Numbered from the stretch's first letter, positions 34,401 through 46,330 are shown. The stretch: 64,000 nt of DNA from Prorocentrum cordatum (GCA_963575745.1 CAUYUJ010020248.1:259564-323563), one strand, 5' to 3'. The notes: generated from the sequence alone by a model not told the origin. Program-made: numbers and translations.

Positions 34401-35150
34401 CGATCATGCGAACATGTGTGGGTCTCCAGCGCCTTCGACTTGGCACAAGTCAAAGACATCGGGCTGTGCCTCGGTGAGGCATGCCAAGCTGTCATTGTAA
34501 TCACCATGGGAACGTGGACCCTCCACGCCGCACTGCAACTCCACTACGAGACCTCTCGGGATTTCAACATACCATCCAACCTCGCAGCCGTTTGTCTGGT
34601 TGAAGGAATAAGCAGGGCAGGTATCTGGAAACTGTGGCATCCCTGCGCCGCAGCACCAAATGCGGCAAATGAATGGCACATCGCCCCCCTAGATCCTGGC
34701 AGTTTGTGCGGATTGTGCACAACATGCAACGCCATATTAATCCGATTCAGCGTCCGACCTCTTACAACAGGTTGATTCACTCCGAGACTCTCTGAACAAC
34801 TGTGGCCTGGTCGCTGAGGATTTTCTCGAAGGTTCCTGATTACAATATCTGCCGATGCCAATTACCGGGCCCGAACTCGCACATGGATGGACGAACAAAA
34901 CACATGGAAGCGCGCTCAGTTGGTTGCGAGACACACTCGATCCCTCGGAGGTCAGCATTCGAATAGCAGCATCGATTTCTTCGATAGTGGCTGCTGAAGC
35001 TCCCAAACCCTCAAAAATGCTTACCAACGAAACGTCGTTCCTAGACTTCGGTGAGAGACCTTCCAGGACCGCGGAGGCAAAGCCTTCCAGGACGATGGGA
35101 ACCAAAAATATCACACGCACACAAGCTTGAACGGTACCATCGCTGGCGAG
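34400..35150 (-). pseudogene. fragment resembling a von Willebrand D-like cell-surface protein
   Basis: The minus strand of 34404-34679 reads a Cys-spaced segment with CEVGWYVEIPRGLVVELQCG, HGDYNDSLACL and VEGAGDPHM. Gly-Asp-Pro-His is the entry motif of von Willebrand type D domains, and large dinoflagellate surface proteins join such motifs to Cys-rich segments. Immediately after the motif comes a stop, but a strong splice donor (CG|GTAAGTACAG) lies 5 bases further, so this may be an exon end with a small lesion. A helical segment at 34900-35150 (minus; VLEGFASAVLEGL, SVSRNQ) may be an upstream part. No complete gene is present. Confidence 0.35.
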
Positions 35151-35289
35151 CTCATCGTCAAGGGCCCCACACACTTCTGGCTCGAAGCACTTGAGGAACA
35201 TCTAGGGCCAAAACTGCTCCAGACCAAACGGACACCATATCTGAACCCCTGCCTGTGTGACTGCTCTCGCTTGCGAGAACAGAAGCAAT

Positions 35290-35420
35290 CGTGAGGAGTG
35301 GCAAGGGAAGGGAAGGATAGGGAGCGGCAGAGAAAAAGAAGATATTGTAGAAAGATCAGGGGAAAGAGAGAGCGAGGCGGATAGAGAAAGAGACAGAGAT
35401 GTGGAAAGTTAGATGCTCGT
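35290..35420. repeat. purine-rich GGGAAAGG/GAGA tract
   Basis: GA-rich strand-asymmetric sequence without a coding signal. Confidence 0.6.
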
Positions 35421-35719
35421 TCTGGGGACCTTCCTAGCGCCACTCGCTCCAGTCATGCGCTGATGCTGTGTCGAACGTCCGTCGACTTGAAAATAATAAC
35501 TTGAATCGAACTCGAGCCGAGCCAGTCGAACTTGACTCGAAATGGAGTCATTAGGTGAGCGGGGAGCACGAGGATGCCTGAGGCCACCCCCGTGGCCCCA
35601 AGAGTCTACCGAGCCCAGTGGGCCGGTCACAAAAATCAATTCCAGCATCCCCAAGATGGTGGAGCTCGGTCGTCATAGCACACACACGGATCACAAAAGC
35701 AATAGCAATAAACAACAAG

Positions 35720-36190
35720 AGATAAAGAGAGAGGGAGAAGGGTGCGAGGAGGTGATGAGCGAGAGGGTGGTGGGAGGAATAAATGCGGAGAGGCAGGGCG
35801 AGGGGGAGGAGAGAGGAGAGGAGGAGAAAGCAGGAAGAGGAGAAACTATAAAGGAACGCTCAGGGAGAGATGAAGAGAGCGAGAGAATAGAAGGAGAGAG
35901 AGAGAGAGAAAGACAACATATGATAGAAAGATATGGGGGCGAAACACGGCGTGGTGAGATGAGCGAAGCGCAAGCGCCAAATGCACTGGGAGAGGTAGCG
36001 ACCTTGTACACGGTGTACGATTGGACCGCGCCGTTCCGGTGAAAGCACACGGCGAACTGACAGAGGAAGAGGAGGAGAAAGGAGGAAAGGGGAGGGGGGA
36101 ATAGAGAGAGAGGAGGGGGGAGGGAGGAGGAGGAAAGAGGAAGAGGGATGAGGAATGGAAGAGGGAGCACGGATGAGGAAAACGGAGGAG
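35720..36190 (+). repeat. GA-rich purine tract
   Basis: Two purine-rich blocks (35725-35930 and 36060-36200) of degenerate GAGAGAG and GGAGGA, separated by about 120 bases of normal composition. Confidence 0.7.
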
Positions 36191-36200
36191 GGAGACGGTG

Positions 36201-37870
36201 AGGGCAAACATGGGATCTCGGTATCTGCTTGAAATTTCATTGGTCATGAACACAAGATATCGCGAAATACCACGGGCTGCGTGCAGTACCTACGGTTCTA
36301 GCATCATTATGCAGGGCGTCTCCCATGCCAGTCTAAGACAATCGTTGCGCATTCAACAGGGGTACATGAAGCAGCCCTTCCGTTCAGCACCGCTGCGCGC
36401 ATTATCCAAGAGCCAGCGCGGAATGTCTATGATCACCATGATGGGTTGGTTGGCCACGAAACCACAACCGCAAGAGGCCCGGTAATGGTTCTGACAACTA
36501 TATGCAAGCGAGTTGAACGCGCTCGATTCCAGCCTTTACAAGCGACGTACTTCACCCACACTATCCCTGTGCCGCAACTTCCCACGACCCCTATGTCAAC
36601 CGGTCCTCCGGTACCCCCGCGATCAGGCACTCCACCCAGTGCTCGAGGAGCTGCATATCCGAGAGCACCTTCTCGTTATGCAGGAAGAGCGTGAGCTTGG
36701 GGTGCTCCACGTTGCCCAAACACAGCATGCGACTGCCTGGACAGTCGTGGAACCGCGCAGCAACATTACCATGCATCACAGGACAGTTTCGACTCGACCG
36801 CTTCGAACGACAAATCATAGCAGAAGCACCTACTGCAACTGCATAAGAAATCTTACATAACCACACAGAGGGCCCACATGCATGCCACAACGTGTCCCCT
36901 GATACACCGGCCACGGAAGGCACCGAGATCAACAACCATGTGCAGAGAGCATCCGCTGCCTACAACGACGGAGGCATCGTCGGCGATCTTCCAAACGCCT
37001 ACCTCGATGCCGCTTTTCAAGATCTCGCATACCACGCGCTAGCTTTCGAAATCTCACCCGTTGCTTCACCATGACAGCCGCCGCTGACTTGCACTCGAAC
37101 TCGATAGACATGTGTCGACCAAGTCGAAGAACGAAGAGCGACGCTTCACCTCACCGAGGGCTGCCTAGACGGTGCGCGCAATCACAGGGCAAGGCGCAGC
37201 CAACATGGCACTAGAAGATCCATCGAACGGCTCGGTGTCGAGGCCAGTCTTCAGCGTCAGCTCCCAGCTACCCCCCAGAGAGCGATGCAGCTCGTCCGTT
37301 TCTAAACGGCTTTTGGGTTCTCGACCTAACAGTTCTGCAAACGTATATCAAGCCTGGGTGGCTCCTAGTCAGGGGCAGGAGTAGAGCTAGCACGCGTCAA
37401 AGGCAACAGTGCGGAATGGGGATCCCCCGCTGCTGCGTCGCGGTGGAACACCGCGCGCCACGCCTCGGGAGCCGTGTACAGCAGTATAAAAAAGGCAAGA
37501 TGGGAAGTGGAACATCCAATGATGGGGTGGCGTTTGTAAATACGACGGCGGCGTGGCAATTGTGAGAATGGCCCAAATGGCGTCGTGGGTACGGGTGTGG
37601 GGGAATATGACAATGATGGTGCGTTGTGGTGATGGTCTCGGTGGCGAAGGTGAAAAAAAAAGAGAACGTGATGATAGCGATGGTGCGATGATGACGATGA
37701 TTGCGATGGTAATTAGCCGATCTGGGCTAAAAGAGCCCCCGCATGGCCCCAGTTGTCCCATGACGGCCTCAGCGAGGCCACGGCAAGCCTCAGCAGGGTT
37801 TTCGATGACAGCCCACAAGATTTCCAAGACGGCCACAAGATGGCGCAAGAGCACCCAAAGACACCCCGAG
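36201..37870. other. no gene recognised
   Basis: Short open frames on both strands. A minus-strand stretch near 36930-37030 (VWKIADDASVVVG) recalls polymerase-like sequence but lacks supporting neighbours. Confidence 0.3.
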
Positions 37871-37889
37871 AAGGCTCAGAGACAAGCCC

Positions 37890-38215
37890 CATGAAGGCTC
37901 GGTCTCGGGTGCGGGCACGGGCGCCCGCGGCCAAAAAACGAGTTTGCGGGGTGCGGATGCGAGGTGCGGGCGCGGTTGCTGGCACCCGCGGCCCAGAACG
38001 CGCTGCCGAGTTGAGGGTGCGGATGTCTTGCGGGTGCGGTTGCGGGCGCCCGCGGCCGAACATGTGCTCCTCGGTTGCGGTCACGGGCTACGTACTGCCA
38101 GGTTGCGGTTGCGGGTGCGGTTGCAGGCATTAGTTAACCAGCTCCACATGTGTTGCCCAGGTGCGGTTGCGGGGCCGGTTGCGGGCGCCCGGTTGCGAGT
38201 ACAGTCGCAACCGTC
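37890..38215 (+). repeat. GCGGGTGCGGTTGCGGGC repeat
   Basis: Degenerate tandem repeats of GCGGTTGCGGGCGCCCGCGG with CGCGGCC(A/G)A spacers. The GGCGCCCGC words are self-complementary. Confidence 0.75.
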
Positions 38216-38679
38216 CAGTCAGTCAGGCAGTCAGTCGGCCGGCACGAAATTTCACACAGCCTCCCCTCTGCAATGAGCGAGATATGGCCCCTCGAAACAA
38301 AACAGGCGCCCCTGCTAGAACTACAGACCCGTGTATGGCCAGGGCACTCTTATCACATCGCTTCTGATAGTTGTATGTCCGTGCGGGCTTTATGTCCCGA
38401 AACAATCACTCACCGTCAGGCACATCGCTGTGTCCGTATGATTTCATCGCGACCAGCTTCTCTAAGGACAGTCACTCGCAGTCAAGCGCTTGCGATGTGT
38501 TGGGGACGCAGACTTTTCGGGGACGGTCGCTGCAGCCAAAACGTGACGTTTGGAGTCTAGAGGAATCCGCGGGCTTGGCTTTCGACCGGGGCTCGAGGAC
38601 GCCGCGCGCGGTTTCCCAGAGAAGCGCGCGGGCTCGGCATGGACTGGGTAATGGGGCGAGGAGGGGCAGTGGAATGTCA

Positions 38680-39395
38680 TATTGACCACGGGGGGCGAGG
38701 CAGGAATAGGAATGGGCTGGACCGCGGGGCCCAGGAGGGAGCCCAGGAGAGAGCAATTCGCGGGGCCCGCGAGGAGGGAATTCGAATCGGCAAGACGGCC
38801 TGGGACAGTGGGATCTGCATGGGCCGTCGGGCCCGGGAGGAAAGAATCTGGATGGGCAGCGGTGCTGGAGAAGGGAACTGTGGAGCCTGGCTAGTGGGAT
38901 TTGAATGGGCAGCGGGGCCAGGGAGGGAGGGAGGGATTCGAATAGGCAGCGGGGCGCGGGGGGAAAGAATTTGAATGAGCAGCTGGGGCCTTTAAGGAAA
39001 TGATTTGAATGGGCAGCAAAGCCTGGGAGAGAAGGAATTGAATAGGCAGCGGAGCCTGGGAGAGACAAATTCGACTGGGCAGCGGGGCCTGGGAGAGAGG
39101 AATTTGAACGGGCGACTCGGAGAGAGGAAGTATTCGCAGCGGGGCCTGGTGAAAAGAGTTTGCACAGGCAGTGGTGCCTGGGAGAGGGACGTTGAACAGG
39201 CAGCGGGAAATGAAGGAGAAGGATTCGAATAAACGGCGGGGCCTGGGAGAGGGGGACTCGATTGGACAGCGGGGTCTGGGAGAAAGGAATCCTAATGGGC
39301 AGCAGGGCCTGGGAGAGAGGGGGAGAGGAACTTGAAAGGGCAGCAGGGCCTGGGAAAGAGGGATTTCAAAGATCAGCGAGGCCTGGGAGACATGT
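38680..39395 (+). repeat. ~34-bp minisatellite
   Basis: About 18 copies of a unit close to GGCAGCGGGGCCTGGGAGAG followed by AGGAATTTGAATG, best preserved at 38900-39380 and degenerating leftward. Units vary by small indels. Confidence 0.85.
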
Positions 39396-39850
39396 CGATG
39401 GACGGGTGACACGGCGGGTGAGCAGCTCTGGAAATCCACAATGAGAAGAATAAGCACGACGAAAAACATGGGACGTGGGGGGAACAGGAGGCTAAGAGGA
39501 CTGGAGGATGATTGACGATTGGCAAAAAGAAGATGAGGGAGGTTGATAGCACGAGGCACGAAGGAAGGCACTGACATTAATAGGGCTGGAGGGTGGCAGG
39601 AGGCCAGGAGGAGGATTAACGAAAGGAGGGGGACTGCTTTCTGTAGAACGCGAATCAGCCCGAAGACACTGGAGACCACATTCTCGAGAGGGACGCTGCT
39701 GAGCAACCGACCCCCTAGCATGATCGCGTCTACCCGCTAGGCTCCAGCAACAGACCTGCCCGCGCGGTGGTCGGCCGTCAGCTTGTCGTAGATGTCCTCG
39801 TCCTGGCTGTGGACCGCTCGGCCCCGCCACTCGTGACGAAACGCACGGTG

Positions 39851-40030
39851 TCACACGTCGAGCACTGCCTGCAGGAGCATGGCTGGAAGCGGGTGAAGTA
39901 CGTAGCACAAGTCAACGCCAAGCACAGGGAGGTCGCACTGACCGTGGCCAGTCTGACCGCAGGCCATGGCGCTGCCATCGCTGCTGAGCAGCACCGCGTA
40001 GTCGAATCTGGTGGCAACCTGCGTGGGGCG
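39851..40030 (-). pseudogene. RCC1/HERC2-like repeat fragment
   Basis: After a CCCACGCAG splice-acceptor-like sequence the minus strand reads QVATRFDYAVLLSSDGSAMA, then CGQTGHGQCDLPVLGVDLCYV. The order (LL-SDG-A-ACG then GQCD-PxL) is the repeat signature of RCC1-like beta-propeller proteins, which are greatly expanded in dinoflagellates and often annotated as HERC2-like E3 ligases. The canonical repeat continues past YVQVAAG; here it degrades into LHPLPAMLLQAV and a stop, so this is one broken repeat, not a gene. Confidence 0.7.
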
Positions 40031-40924
40031 TCCAGGAGGGGGGGGAGCCAGGAAGCCAGACATCTGGGGTTCCGAAAAAGATCGAGACGGCCTGCTTTTC
40101 TCCGCTTCGGCCCCTGGGGGCCGACTCCGGGCCGCGGGACCGTCAAAGAACGACCAGGGGAGCGGCCGAGAGGTAGGGGGCCCAAGTCTCGACAAAACCG
40201 AGAGGCTGGGTGTCGAGGGGAGCAAACCATGTCCCGAGCCACGTGCGCGGGCCAGGGTGGGGCAGGAAGAAACTTCTGGGAGGTATTCGTAAGAACGATG
40301 ATGGCCGTGAAGCCCGATTGAGGGTCCATTGAGCCGAACTGACCCCGGATTCTGTCGGGGATGAATCCCCTCTCAGCGGGATTGAAGAAATTAATTGGGA
40401 CTGTGCTGGAGTAGGCCTGTTTTCTACCACGTATGTATCAGCGCCGATGCTGAGTTAAACGTCGGAGAAGTTGCATCCTAAGTGGGGTAGCATGGCCCGA
40501 GGCATGTGCGCGGACGAGGGGGGCCAGGAGCTGTGCTGAACGAAGAAGGGGGGCCATGAGCTCGGGTCTCCCACATACGGTCGAGTTATAGCAGAGAAGA
40601 CACGCGAGAGGACACATGACTCTTCAGAGGGCAACATGGCATCTAAACCAGAGCACCCCTGCCCCAGCAATGTAGCAGACATGAGACGCCACGCACAGGA
40701 CACACGGGCATTGGAGGCGGCCAGGGGGTCTGAGCTGGATGTGCCCCCGGAAAATCGATCCCGGGGGACCGATTCTACGAGACGAAAGCAAATCCCGGAA
40801 AATCGATCCCAAGACCCCTCCCTGGGTCCATCTGGTGAATTTTTCACCCTGGATACGTTTTTGACGGTTCTGAGAACGGCATCATGAGGCCGAACAAAAA
40901 AGGTCCCCAACCCAGCACCTCGAG

Positions 40925-41000
40925 CCTGCTCCCCCTTCCTGCTGGCCGGAACCAATGCTGGGCCACCTCAGACCCCCAGCCGGCTCCAACGACCCACAAA
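40925..41000. repeat. dispersed repeat family F, copy 2
   Basis: CTGCTGGCCGGAACCAATGC and CAGCCGGCTCCAACGA in the same order and spacing as at 18990-19056. Confidence 0.6.
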
Positions 41001-41449
41001 TCAGACTCGACTGTAATCATCCCCCCCCCCCCCCCTCTTGGTCGCCCGCGAGCCGGGGCGGGGCCGCTTAACCCCCCCGCTGGGGCCTCGAAGAGCGCCC
41101 CGGGGCTTCCCCTGGTCCGGCCCGCAGTGGTCGGCGAGAGCGTGGGGCTGGCGCTCTCCGCGTGCCGCGCCCGGCGTCGCCGCCGCCTCGGAGGGCCACT
41201 TGGGCGACACAAAGAAACGGGTCTCGGGAGGATGGCGCAGCGACCTTGCGCGGTGGCTTGCGCAGGTCGTCAGCGCGGCATGCCACACTGGAAACGGCCG
41301 CTCACGCTCGACCTGACGCGGGAAGCTGACGCGACAAAGGCGGTGAAGACGACCCCGTTTTCTTCCGTCGCTCACCTGCCCACCCTTCCGCTGGTTCGCC
41401 GCCCGCTCGGCGCTGTGCCTAGAGGAAGAGCCAGCTGCACAAACACAGA

Positions 41450-41532
41450 CGTTTGGAGGTCCGCGCGGATCTCCTGGATCGGCGCACGGGGGACCCGGCA
41501 CCGACCCAAGAGATCAGCGCGGACCTCGGAGC
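41450..41532. mobile_element. palindromic element family A, copy 1 (short)
   Basis: Left arm GAGGTCCGCGCGGATCTCC through GGATCGGCGC (41456-41484) pairs with GC(A/C)CCGACCCAAGAGATC through GCGCGGACCTC (41497-41527), with a 12-base loop. The same arms, longer, occur in introns of the cap-binding gene. This copy lies outside any gene I can identify. Confidence 0.75.
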
Positions 41533-41829
41533 GTTCCCAGGCACCCGATGTCTTGGTTCGTTCTCCTCCCGAGCCGTTGCTTGGCTGTCCTGGGGCCCTG
41601 CGCGGGCCCCGAAAGGGTCCAAAAGCGGCAAAAACTCCGTCTGGATTTCTCCCAATACGCTGTATGACCTTATTGAAGGGGCCCTGGGACACACAAATAA
41701 ATACACACAAATAAAAATATTCCCCATATTTTCCAATTTGTCTTCCCCCCCACTTCCTATATGTTCCCCTATTTTCTGGGGAATCGCCAATTAATTGTGC
41801 CTGTATGTCTCTTTCCCTCCTGACTTATG

Positions 41830-41872
41830 CCGACCCAAGAAGTCCGCGCAGAACTCCGAAAGCGTGTGTTTG
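41830..41872. mobile_element. family A half element
   Basis: CCGACCCAAGAAGTCCGCGC then GAACTCCGAAAG is the right arm and outer flank of family A. No left arm is present nearby. Confidence 0.6.
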
Positions 41873-41927
41873 TATGTTCCTGCAGCCTGGGGGGGGGGGT
41901 ACCGGATCCGCCACGCCCCGGACCTCT

Positions 41928-41995
41928 TCCACGGTGCAGTCTGACCAGAATCTCGAATCTGGCTGGAACGACGAGGGCCCCCCAAGGCGAGTAGC
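41928..41995. repeat. dispersed repeat family B, copy 2
   Basis: GGTGCAGTCTGACCAGAAT, CTCGAATCTGGCTGGAACGA and CGAGGGCCCCC are in the same order as in the intronic copies at 57220, 60600 and 61985. Confidence 0.65.
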
Positions 41996-42059
41996 GGTGC
42001 TTTTTCTTCGGCGCTCAGCGGTCCCGATACGCAATACGCAACCCGTAGCGTGTTGACGC

Positions 42060-42148
42060 AGAGCTCAGCACGTAGCTTTTTGTGTTTTTTGGGGGGGCGT
42101 ATAGCTCAGTTGGTAGAGCATCTGACTGTAGAGCTCAGCACGTAGCTT
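42060..42148 (+). mobile_element. tRNA 5' half insertion with 19-bp target duplication
   Basis: AGAGCTCAGCACGTAGCTT occurs at 42060-42078 and again, identically, at 42130-42148. Between them lies a T-rich stretch and then GGGCGTATAGCTCAGTTGGT continuing through the D-arm and 5' anticodon stem (TCTGA) to the loop CTGTAGA. The anticodon would be GTA (tyrosine). The tRNA ends inside its anticodon loop, exactly where tRNA halves are cut, and no 3' half follows. Exact flanking duplication indicates insertion by a retrotransposition-like event. Confidence 0.75.
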
Positions 42149-43219
42149 GTCAGCGCACGTCCGGCGCGACACCCTCGCCAGAATGGGGGCCAACGGGTGC
42201 GCGAGACGCGTGGATCACGGCACGCACTTTGAGTTCCAATGCGTGCGCTTCAGGGCAGCTGGGCTGCGGCCTTCTTTGATTGCGCCGATGCCGCTGCTTC
42301 TTCTTCTTCGGCTCCGGCGGGCAGGCGCGGGCCGCCCCACTGCGCCGAGGCGGCGCTGCAAGGACTCGCCGGGGCGCGGGCCCTGCCGGCGAGGGTGGGG
42401 GGGGGGACGGCGACGGCGGCGACGACATCTGCAATGAGACGGTATGAGCACAGCTCTGCCTCCTCTCCTGAGACTGTCCGGATGATCTCACGCCCCCATC
42501 CGCGCGCCGCTTCTTACACACATTGGATTTCAAGCAGTGATCTTTCGTACGGTTTGTTACAATCCAAATGTCTTCGGTGATTCAAAACGGTGCTCCCTGT
42601 ACAGCGTGGGCGTCATTTTCGGACCGGCGCGTTGCTCCTTTCGTTCAGAATGGCGCTCTTGTCCCAGCGCGGGCCACTTTTCTGGATCCGAGTCTTGTTT
42701 CGTTGTGGTCCCCGCCATCACATCACTTCCCCTCCTCGGCCTTCCCCTTGGCCTCCTGTTCCTCCCGCTCCTTCCACTCCAGTTCCTGTTGCTGCTCTTC
42801 GTCTCGCCCCCACGCCGGCCGCTTTTCTGAATCCGAGTCTTTAGTCGCCCCCCTCATTTCCCCTCCGCCGCCTTCCCCTGGTCCTCATTTCCCTCCCGAT
42901 CCTTCCGCTTTAGTTCCTGCTGCTACTGCTGTTGCTGGCTGTTGCTGCTGCTGCTGCTGTGCGTCCTCATCCTGTTCCTCCCATTCATCCTCCTGCCCGC
43001 CCGCCATGTCCTCCTCCTGTGCACGCAGCTCCTTGTTTCCCGAGTGCGAATAACACGAAATGGTCTTTCTGTGTGAGTCGCCGGTCGGCTATGACACGCG
43101 CCCGCGCGTACAGAAAAATCAGCGCCATGGGAAGTCCCGTCCCCGCACCCCCCCCCTAAGGAGGGAACTCATAGTGGGAGCCATGGATTGGCAAGGGGTG
43201 GAGGTCCGATCCGGCACGA
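42149..43219. other. no gene recognised
   Basis: GC-rich left part and CT-rich right part with several short open frames. It may include the 3' untranslated end of the LINE copy that begins at 49306 on the minus strand; I see no poly(A)-like end that would fix it. Confidence 0.35.
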
Positions 43220-43940
43220 CCCTCACACAATGCAGACACCGAAGATCGGCCCGTGACAGACAGGGAGGTGTTGCGGTCCAACAGGTTTGGCCCCCTTGGG
43301 CTTCGAGGGTCGCGAAAGCTTTCCGAATTGCTGCTCGCAGGATGGCCGGGCCCCCAGCAATTGCACGACTCCTGACACGAGGCCCCCATACTCAGCCTCG
43401 GGACGCTCGAAGTCTCCAAGATCATGGGGGCTCAAATCGTGCATTTGGGCCCCCAACTTAGCAAACGCATCAGAGGCCACAGAACCAGCAATATTCATAA
43501 AATCTCGATCGCCAACCGTTTCGCTAAGCGACCAATGTGTTTTGACCTTCTCCAGGGTGGGCCACGCACCATCCCTACGCCTGATCTCGCGACAACAGAA
43601 ACTGAACCGAGACAGCCACGAGAGGGCCCTGGACGAGGACGCAGCACCCGCCAGAGCCCAGAACCATCCACCCTCACGGGTTCGGCGGGGTCGGCGGGGT
43701 CGGAGGTTCTCTATGCGCAGGAGTTGCCGCCAGCCCGAAGTGTCCAGCATCGGCGCTGGTCTGATCAAAGGACGAGGGGAGCGAACCATATATACCACGC
43801 AGCCGCTGGCCAGAGTCAGTCATCGAGACGGCCCGAAGCCAGCGCGGGAAATCTCTGATCGTTCCCCATGGTAGCACGAACCATCAAAGAAAATTGAAAG
43901 GCTCAATCTCCTGCCCGTCAGGGCCGACGACTATAGCAAT
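43220..43940 (-). pseudogene. LINE-2 RNase H-like C-terminus
   Basis: Minus-strand pieces AIVVGPDGQEIEPF, RGIYGSLPSSFDQTSADAG, then after a frame change LEKVKTHWSLSETVGDRDFM followed by SVASDAFAKLGAQMH. Lys-Val-Lys-X-His and Asp-X-X-Ala-Lys-X-Gly-Ala are the C-terminal RNase H signatures in LINEs. The frame ends at a stop at 43223. Confidence 0.65.
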
Positions 43941-44637
43941 GGCAACCAATTCAGCGGTGGGCCGAGGAAGATCTGGCAGCGATGGCCGCAGTCTGGAGAA
44001 CAAAAGGCACGCGGGGCCCGCAGCACCCACGTGCTACAAGAACACCTGGCCAAAGTGCTCTTCCCTCCTCTCCACCGCCTCGGGGCATTGGCAACGCCGC
44101 ATCCTGTGCCAGACAGCGTCTGGTTCGGACATGCGCGGCGGGCAGCCCTGCTCGACGTCGTAGCCCCGAGTCCCCAGGGCTTTCCCTGTAGACAGCAGCC
44201 CTGCCAGGACGGAAGAGGTGGCTCGCGTCGGGGGCGCGTGTGCGGGGTGGGTGGGTGGGTGGCGGAGGGGGGATCTGCTACCCTCCTTAAGCTGAAGAGC
44301 CGCAAGCCCCTCGCCTCCAGGGTAGGCCCCCTAGGAAACCGACTGAGCACGCGAGAAACATGTTTCTCTAGAAACGCACGGGCCAAGTCGGCCACAAAAG
44401 CATCGGCAACTTGCTGAGGGGGGGGGGCGGGGGCTCCGTGAAAAGACATCATTATCCGACCTTGGGCGCCCACGAACGCAGCAAAGCCCTTCAACGACCC
44501 TCCCCCGCGCCTCCAACCACAGAAGCATGGCTGATGCCGGGCCTCTGGTCCTACGCGGCCAGGGTTTCCCTATAGACTCCTGAAACTGAAACTCGCACGA
44601 CCTAGAGACTTTGCAGGGGGGGCCCGAGCTCACAGCA

Positions 44638-45129
44638 TCAGCGCGACGGGCAGGGCCGCGACGAGCAGGTTCCGACGAACGCCACCATTCCCCAAGCATA
44701 CCGTTTCAAGGAACCCCCAACAAGATGGATGGGGTCACCCTTGGGGTCGAGGGCCCACATCAAACCTAGGCTACATCCTCGCGCGCTAGTCCCTCCTGCG
44801 CGCGCAGCAGCACGACGAATCGACAAGAGTTCGTTGGGGGCGACGCCTTGCGCATCCATGCCGAAAGAGTGAGTCGGGGGCGGGTCAGCCTTGAACAAGC
44901 TCGCCTCCTTTCCCGTGGGGAGCTTCGTGCCGGGCAAATTCGAGACTCTGAACTTAGACTTGGACGCTCTCTTTTTCCGTGCTGCGCGAGCAAATGGTTG
45001 CACCTGGCGCATCCCAGCCGCGAAGGACAAGCCGCGGTTGGCAGGGGCCGGCGATCCGCGGCCTGCCAGGTGCCCGAGCTCATCGACAACAGCTCGGAGG
45101 AGAATGCTTGAATTCGTCGTTGTCGCCAT
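44638..45129 (-). pseudogene. LINE-2 connection domain
   Basis: A continuous minus-strand frame contains VVDELGHLAGRGSPAPANRG, LSFAAGMRQV, a basic Arg/Lys stretch and then FGMDAQGVAPNELLSIRRAA. Leu-Gly-X-Leu-Ala-Gly-Arg and the Gly-Met-Asp-X-X-Gly-Val motif recur in dinoflagellate LINE polyproteins downstream of the polymerase. Confidence 0.7.
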
Positions 45130-45930
45130 CTTCTTCCTCAGCCAGTGAAACGGACAGGTGAGGCGCGATGGCGACTGCTAAACGGGTGGCAAGTTCATGA
45201 AGCTGACTTACACATGCACCCATAGCATGATCCCAAAAATGCAATGAGAGATCATCGACACTCAGCCCTTGGCTGGTCCCACGATGCCCACGATGCCCGA
45301 CAATCGTCGGAGGCAGGAACGGCTTCGCCTCGCAAGGGGCGGAAGTACCACCTGCAACGATGCCCCGAGAAGGCCGCGAGGGAGCCGCGAAAGCCCCGTC
45401 CAAGAGGAGCACCCTTTTCCACTTGTGCGTAGAACATGCAAAGGGAAATTCGAAAACACAACATGATCCAGGAGCTCCCGGTGGCAGATGTGCTTGTAAA
45501 ACGCGAGGACGTCCCAGAGAAGGGTCGCGCAGTGCATTTGGGGCCCCGCGGAAGCCTCGGCCGAAACGCGCTGGCGCCAGACCACGTCGGGAGCACTGCG
45601 GCTGCGCCTCATGCAGAACTAAAGCCCGAACCCAACCTGAGTCTCCCAAGCCCAGCTGGGGCCCCCGTGGGTCTCCCCGTAGAGCATCGCAAACCCACTG
45701 CAGCGGCCGCTGGGCCGCCGTTCTTTGACGGGCCCCGCCCCCATGAGAAAGACAATCAACTGCCGCATCCGGATGAACGCCTGGCCGACCAAACCGAACG
45801 GAATAACTGCGATTGCACTGCCAGGCGCAGGTCGGACAAGAAGCTAACATGTTTCGGATGAAAGCCATCAGGCTTGCACGTGAAAGCCTCGAATCTCGCG
45901 CCGATGCGACGCAGCCCCTGGACCGACCGC
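45130..45930 (-). pseudogene. LINE-2 reverse transcriptase core
   Basis: Pieces in order on the minus strand are KPDGFHPKHVSFLSDLRL, GDSGWVRALV, YKHICHRELLDHVVFSNFPL, RPSRGIVAGGTSAPCE and then SVDDLSLHFWDHA with the VDD catalytic pair. At least three frames are used. The GI(V/T)AG element followed by VDD is typical of one dinoflagellate LINE lineage and differs from the YADD of LINE-1. Confidence 0.75.
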
Positions 45931-46330
45931 GGCCGGGGGAAAGGCGCGCGCAAGTCAGGGATGACGAGCTCGACCTGCTGACTAAGATCATCGCCAGCTT
46001 CCGAAGAGACCTCTCCTGGGCGAAACGCGCCAGCCGGGGGCTGGAGATACAACCTGGCAGCGCAGCAATCTCCTCGTTCATCGGCCCGCCCGAACGCATG
46101 CGCGCAAACGCCTGCTTCGTTCTGGGCTCGGCGGCTTCGGTGCGCCACGGCTGCCGCGACCCCTCGGCCCTGGAGCGACCCTCGAGGCAACCGATGAAAG
46201 CCCGGGCCGAAACGAAATCGACCCCAACGGCCAGGAGCGAGATCAGCACACAAACGGCAGAGGCGCCCCGGCGCGCTCGGGAGATCGCAGCACAGGAAGA
46301 ATGCCAGAAGACCCCCCCCCCGCCCGCCAA

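Noticed and set aside
36853-37035. Polymerase-like ADDA stretch as another reverse transcriptase
   Set aside because: Only one short motif, without the preceding or following conserved blocks.
41001-41390. Minus-strand Pro/Arg-rich frame as an exon
   Set aside because: Composition is GC-driven and no splice sites or similarity support it.
42094-42131. Functional tRNA-Tyr gene
   Set aside because: Only the 5' half is present; the anticodon stem cannot close and there is no T-arm or acceptor 3' strand.
45080-46330. 416-codon minus frame as an intact gene
   Set aside because: LINE-2 polymerase motifs fall in several frames within it; the single frame mixes true motif pieces with out-of-frame sequence.
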